Assembly: GCA_035540755.1 (NCBI GenBank)
Contig: DATLGD010000063.1
Location: 1 to 34,507, forward strand
Direction of reading: 5' to 3'
Source: DATLGD01 sp035540755
GTDB taxonomy: Bacteria; Actinomycetota; Actinomycetes; Mycobacteriales; SCTD01
DNA: 34,507 nt
The notes under the pieces are model-generated. The model was given only the letters and a program-made list of their open reading frames with translations, had not been told where the DNA came from and made no database searches. The translations under genes and the position numbers were made by a program. Positions 32,171 to 34,507 of this stretch are shown piece by piece. Position 1 is the stretch's first letter. Each line of letters opens with the position of its first letter.

Positions 32171-33153
32171 GGGCTCGCCTCGATGTCGGGATCAGGGGGG
32201 GTGCAGGGCGCAGTGCGGGGAGCGACGGGGACCGAGAGCGTCGTGCGCCCGGCCGCAGAGGTGTCGAGGGTGGCGCCGAGGGCGGCGGCGCGGGCGGCCC
32301 ACCGCTCGGGCGGCGTGGGCGGTGCGGCCTCGACGACGACGGTGACGACGTCGGCGGAGCGTCCGACGCGCACCGGGACCGGGACGTCCTCGGACCGGAC
32401 GAGGGCCTGCACGAGCCGGTAGGCGACCGAGGCCGCCTCCGGTGGCAGCGCCCGACAGGCCTCGTCGTCGAGCTGGAGCGACGGCCGCGGCCGGCCGCTC
32501 TCGACCAGCCGGTCGGCCAGCTGGGTGAGCGCCGGGCCGAGCCCGCCGTCGGCCGCGCCGCGCGGCCGGAGCATCCACAGCGTCCGGCGCAACGACTGCA
32601 GCGCGGCCTGGACGGCGTCGCGGGCGGTCCCGACGTCACCGCCGCGCACGGCGGCGTCGGCGGCGAGCCGGGCGAAGACGAGCTCCTGCACCGGCCCGTC
32701 GTGGAGCGCGTCGGCAGCCGCGTCGGCGTCGGCGTCGGCGGCGGCCAGCAGGTCGCGGGGAAGGCCCGCGGGCCGCCCGAGCGCGAGCGCGAGGACGGCC
32801 CCGAACGCCCGCAGGAGCGGCAGGTGCACCGGGAGCGCGCCGACGACGGTCAGCACCGCGACGGGCTCGCCGGCGGCGTGCACCGGCAGCTCGACCACCG
32901 GCTCGCCGGCGGACGCGCCACGGCTGTGCGGCACGGCGTGCACGACCTCGCCGGCCACCGCCCGCAGGGCTCCGCCGGAGGTCAGGTCGCGCAGGGCTGC
33001 GCTGCGCAGCGACAGCGCGCGGACGACCGCGGCGAGCGCGCGGTGCACCGCGTCCGGCCCGCCCGCGGCCAGCTCGGAGGCGGCCGCCGCGAGCACGGCG
33101 CAGTCATCGACCGCGCCAGGCCGAGACGTCGGCGTCGTGCCGGACGTGCGCAC
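32167..33153 (-). CDS. Kinase-like protein with GAF-like domain, H-box and degenerate ATPase domain
   Basis: A 328-aa protein starting near 33153 (MRTSGTTPTSRPGA), coupled to the BldM-like gene by an ATGA overlap. Residues about 15-130 look like a GAF-type sensor domain. An Asp-Ala repeat (DADADAAADA) forms a linker. The HisKA_3-like helix keeps His151 in ADALHDGPVQELVFARL, and LRRTLWMLRPRG closes it. The expected N-box after VAYRLVQ is missing (it reads ALVRSEDVPVPV) and no DxGxG box exists, so ATP binding seems lost. It could be a phosphatase-free partner, a dimerisation scaffold or a pseudokinase controlling the BldM-like protein. Soluble; no membrane segment. Confidence 0.7.
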   Translation of the reverse strand: MRTSGTTPTSRPGAVDDCAVLAAAASELAAGGPDAVHRALAAVVRALSLRSAALRDLTSGGALRAVAGEVVHAVPHSRGASAGEPVVELPVHAAGEPVAVLTVVGALPVHLPLLRAFGAVLALALGRPAGLPRDLLAAADADADAAADALHDGPVQELVFARLAADAAVRGGDVGTARDAVQAALQSLRRTLWMLRPRGAADGGLGPALTQLADRLVESGRPRPSLQLDDEACRALPPEAASVAYRLVQALVRSEDVPVPVRVGRSADVVTVVVEAAPPTPPERWAARAAALGATLDTSAAGRTTLSVPVAPRTAPCTPPDPDIEASP

Positions 33154-33263
33154 GGCTCACCTCCCGGACCGGTCGCGGGGCAGCGGAGATGCTGCTCCGA
33201 GACCACCATCGGCAGCCTGGGCCCCGGACGTGAGGGCGACGGCCGGAGTTGGTCACGACGGAC

Positions 33264-33278
33264 TACCCGGGCAGGTCA
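33264..33278. promoter_or_regulatory. Candidate ACCC/GGTCA element upstream of the kinase-like/BldM-like pair
   Basis: The 174-bp gap between the TPR gene stop and the kinase-like gene start holds TACCCGGGCAGGTCA, whose other strand reads TGACC-TGCCC-GGGTA. This is an imperfect dyad of a LuxR-regulator type. A second GGTCA lies at 33251-33255. Autoregulation by the BldM-like protein is possible. No further gene is seen in this gap. Confidence 0.25.
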
Positions 33279-33327
33279 CTCCGGGGGCGACAGGGCTTCC
33301 CCGGCAGGGGGACGCCGTCCGCGCGGC

Positions 33328-34257
33328 TCAGCCCTGGAGCAGGGCGGCCACGTCCGGCCGGGCGAGCCACTCGGCGCGCACGCCGGGCGGCAGGTCGGCG
33401 GCGACGGACAGCACGGCGGTGCGGGCCGCCGACAGGCTGCGCGCGCCCTCGGCAGGGTCGCTGTCGGCGAGCAGGGCGCCGAGCAGCGCCCGTGAGGGCC
33501 AGACCAGCGGCACGGCGCCGAGGGACTCGGCCAGCGTGGCTGCCCGGCGCAGGGTGCCGGCGGCGTCCTCGTCGGCACCGCTGACCCGCGCGATGCCCAG
33601 GATGAGCAGCCCCTTGGCCACGTGCCGGGGCGCGCGGGCCTGCTCGGCCCGCTCGACGGCGGCGAGCGCCGCGGACGCGGCGTCGTCCGTGCGGCCCTCG
33701 AGCAGGGCGATCTCTGCCTCGACCCAGCCGAGCCGCACCCGCTGGCGCCACCACTCGTCGGACCGGGCCGGCACCTGGGCGCGGGCCGCCTCGAGCCGCG
33801 CGAGCGCCTCGTCGCCGTCCTCCATCCCCACCGCGTCCGACGCGAGGCCGAGCTCGGCGTCGAACACGGCCTCCGCGGCGTCACCGGCCAGGACCCGGGC
33901 GCTCAGGTCGGCCTCGCGGGCGACGGCGTGCCGGCCGAGCTGGCGGTGCACGCTCGCGATGGTCGACGACGCGAGCGCGCCGAACAGCCGGTGCTCGGGT
34001 CCGGCGCCGTCGTCGCGGCCGGCGTCGACGAGCGGGCTGAGCACGGTGAGCGCACCGCCGTAGCGACCGCCGGCCCCGAGCGCGACGCCGAGCAACCAGG
34101 CGGCTGCGGCGACCTCGGCGACCCGGCCCTGGGACTGCGCGAGCACGACGGCCTGCTCGAGGGCACCCACCGCCGCGGCCGGCTTGCCGTGGAAGGCGGC
34201 GTGCTCGCCGCTGGCCAGGAGGCTGGCGAGGTCCGCGGGCGCCGTCACGGCGCGCAC
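33328..34257 (-). CDS. TPR-like helical repeat protein
   Basis: A 309-aa soluble protein with GTG at 34257; a second in-frame GTG three codons later is an alternative start. It consists of paired helices with TPR spacing, for example GEHAAFHGKPAAAVGALEQA, LGVALGAGGRYGGAL, STIASVHRQLGRHAVAREAD and KGLLILGIARVSGADEDAAG. Such repeats form protein-binding scaffolds, and similar arrays are found beside or fused to signalling genes. No catalytic motif is visible. It begins one nt after the stop of the upstream gene, so they are probably co-transcribed. Residues about 28-63 are encoded by the arm that recurs inverted at the right edge. Confidence 0.75.
   Translation of the reverse strand: MRAVTAPADLASLLASGEHAAFHGKPAAAVGALEQAVVLAQSQGRVAEVAAAAWLLGVALGAGGRYGGALTVLSPLVDAGRDDGAGPEHRLFGALASSTIASVHRQLGRHAVAREADLSARVLAGDAAEAVFDAELGLASDAVGMEDGDEALARLEAARAQVPARSDEWWRQRVRLGWVEAEIALLEGRTDDAASAALAAVERAEQARAPRHVAKGLLILGIARVSGADEDAAGTLRRAATLAESLGAVPLVWPSRALLGALLADSDPAEGARSLSAARTAVLSVAADLPPGVRAEWLARPDVAALLQG
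34067..34175. repeat. Left arm of a perfect 109-bp inverted repeat
   Basis: This part of the TPR gene is repeated as an exact reverse complement at 34399-34507; I compared all 109 positions. The arms are 223 bp apart. The five bases just outside the match on the left side of the second arm differ at two positions and similarity then disappears. Confidence 0.95.
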
Positions 34258-34258
34258 T

Positions 34259-34398
34259 CTACGAGGCGGGCTGTGCGGCGACCGGAGCCCCGGTCCCGGC
34301 GGCCTGCTCGGCCAGCTCGACGGCGTGCGCCAGGTCGGAGGCCAGCGTCACCCGGTCGGGAAGCGTCGCGCCCCTCCACCCCGGACCCCCCACGACCA
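34259..34398 (-). CDS. C-terminal end of an unidentified gene, cut by the inverted repeat
   Basis: Reading leftwards from the repeat boundary, an open frame ends at a TAG at 34259-34261, one nt before the TPR gene start. The visible residues include AVVVGGPGWRGATLP and DRVTLASDLAHAVELAEQA. This sequence of a strand-loop followed by a helix resembles the end of a Rossmann-like domain, perhaps a cobalamin-binding domain, but too little is left to name it. Beyond 34398 the sequence is the inverted copy of the TPR gene, so the rest of this gene is absent or displaced. Confidence 0.5.
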
Positions 34399-34507
34399 CG
34401 GCGGTGGGTGCCCTCGAGCAGGCCGTCGTGCTCGCGCAGTCCCAGGGCCGGGTCGCCGAGGTCGCCGCAGCCGCCTGGTTGCTCGGCGTCGCGCTCGGGG
34501 CCGGCGG
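34399..34507. repeat. Right arm of the perfect 109-bp inverted repeat, at the window edge
   Basis: The last 109 bases read, on the plus strand, as codons for the TPR protein (VGALEQAVVLAQSQGRVAEV and onward), identical to the minus-strand gene at 34067-34175. No mismatch is present, so the copy is either very recent or artificial. It has no start codon context of its own and interrupts the preceding minus-strand frame. Confidence 0.95.

Noticed and set aside
32713..32745. Short GTCGGC repeat run
   Set aside because: It encodes the Asp-Ala linker of the kinase-like protein in frame, so it is a coding repeat and not an independent element.

Overview
The window is very GC-rich with dense, short-gapped genes. 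Its gene content is actinobacterial: a guaB3-guaB-DUF5319 block, a BldM-like regulator, guaA, an FmdB-type zinc ribbon and PspC/LiaF-type envelope sensors. The combination of signalling genes and base composition would fit Geodermatophilaceae (Blastococcus, Geodermatophilus, Modestobacter) or a relative; that family placement is an inference.

Left part (1-7.6 kb): the 5' end of a GT29-like glycosyltransferase; a frameshifted, headless remnant of a TipAS-type drug-binding domain; a LuxR response regulator and PspC-histidine kinase pair divergent from a PspC/LiaF-like membrane protein and a 69-aa membrane protein (an envelope-stress module); a small membrane protein; a VOC protein divergent from an ABC-F ATPase; an FmdB zinc ribbon; and a MazEF-type toxin-antitoxin pair.

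Central part (7.6-19.7 kb): ten minus-strand genes read as a 2-hydroxyacid catabolic block. They are a GlcG/HbpS-type protein and an IclR regulator, then after a 127-bp control region malate synthase, GlcD, GlcE, GlcF, an LctP-type permease, LutA, LutB and LutC. Lactate and glycolate would enter through the permease. LutABC would oxidise lactate to pyruvate, GlcDEF would oxidise glycolate to glyoxylate, and malate synthase would condense glyoxylate with acetyl-CoA. The control region carries overlapping GGAAA/TTTCC dyads of IclR-operator form.

Right part (19.7-34.5 kb): a 79-aa coiled-coil protein; guaA divergent from a secreted S8 serine protease; a large PAS/GAF/GGDEF/EAL c-di-GMP protein; guaB3; guaB carrying a 377-aa intein with a LAGLIDADG endonuclease inserted two residues before the catalytic cysteine; a DUF5319 protein; a BldM-like response regulator translationally coupled to a kinase-like protein whose ATP-binding domain looks dead; a TPR-like helical protein; and the 3' end of one more gene. 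The last 109 bases are a perfect inverted copy of part of the TPR gene, which suggests either a fold-back assembly artefact at a sequence end or a real inverted duplication.

Convergent gene pairs repeatedly end in hairpins whose two arms contain the two opposing TGA stop codons. No tRNA, rRNA, CRISPR array or insertion sequence was seen. The only mobile-type element recognised is the guaB intein.
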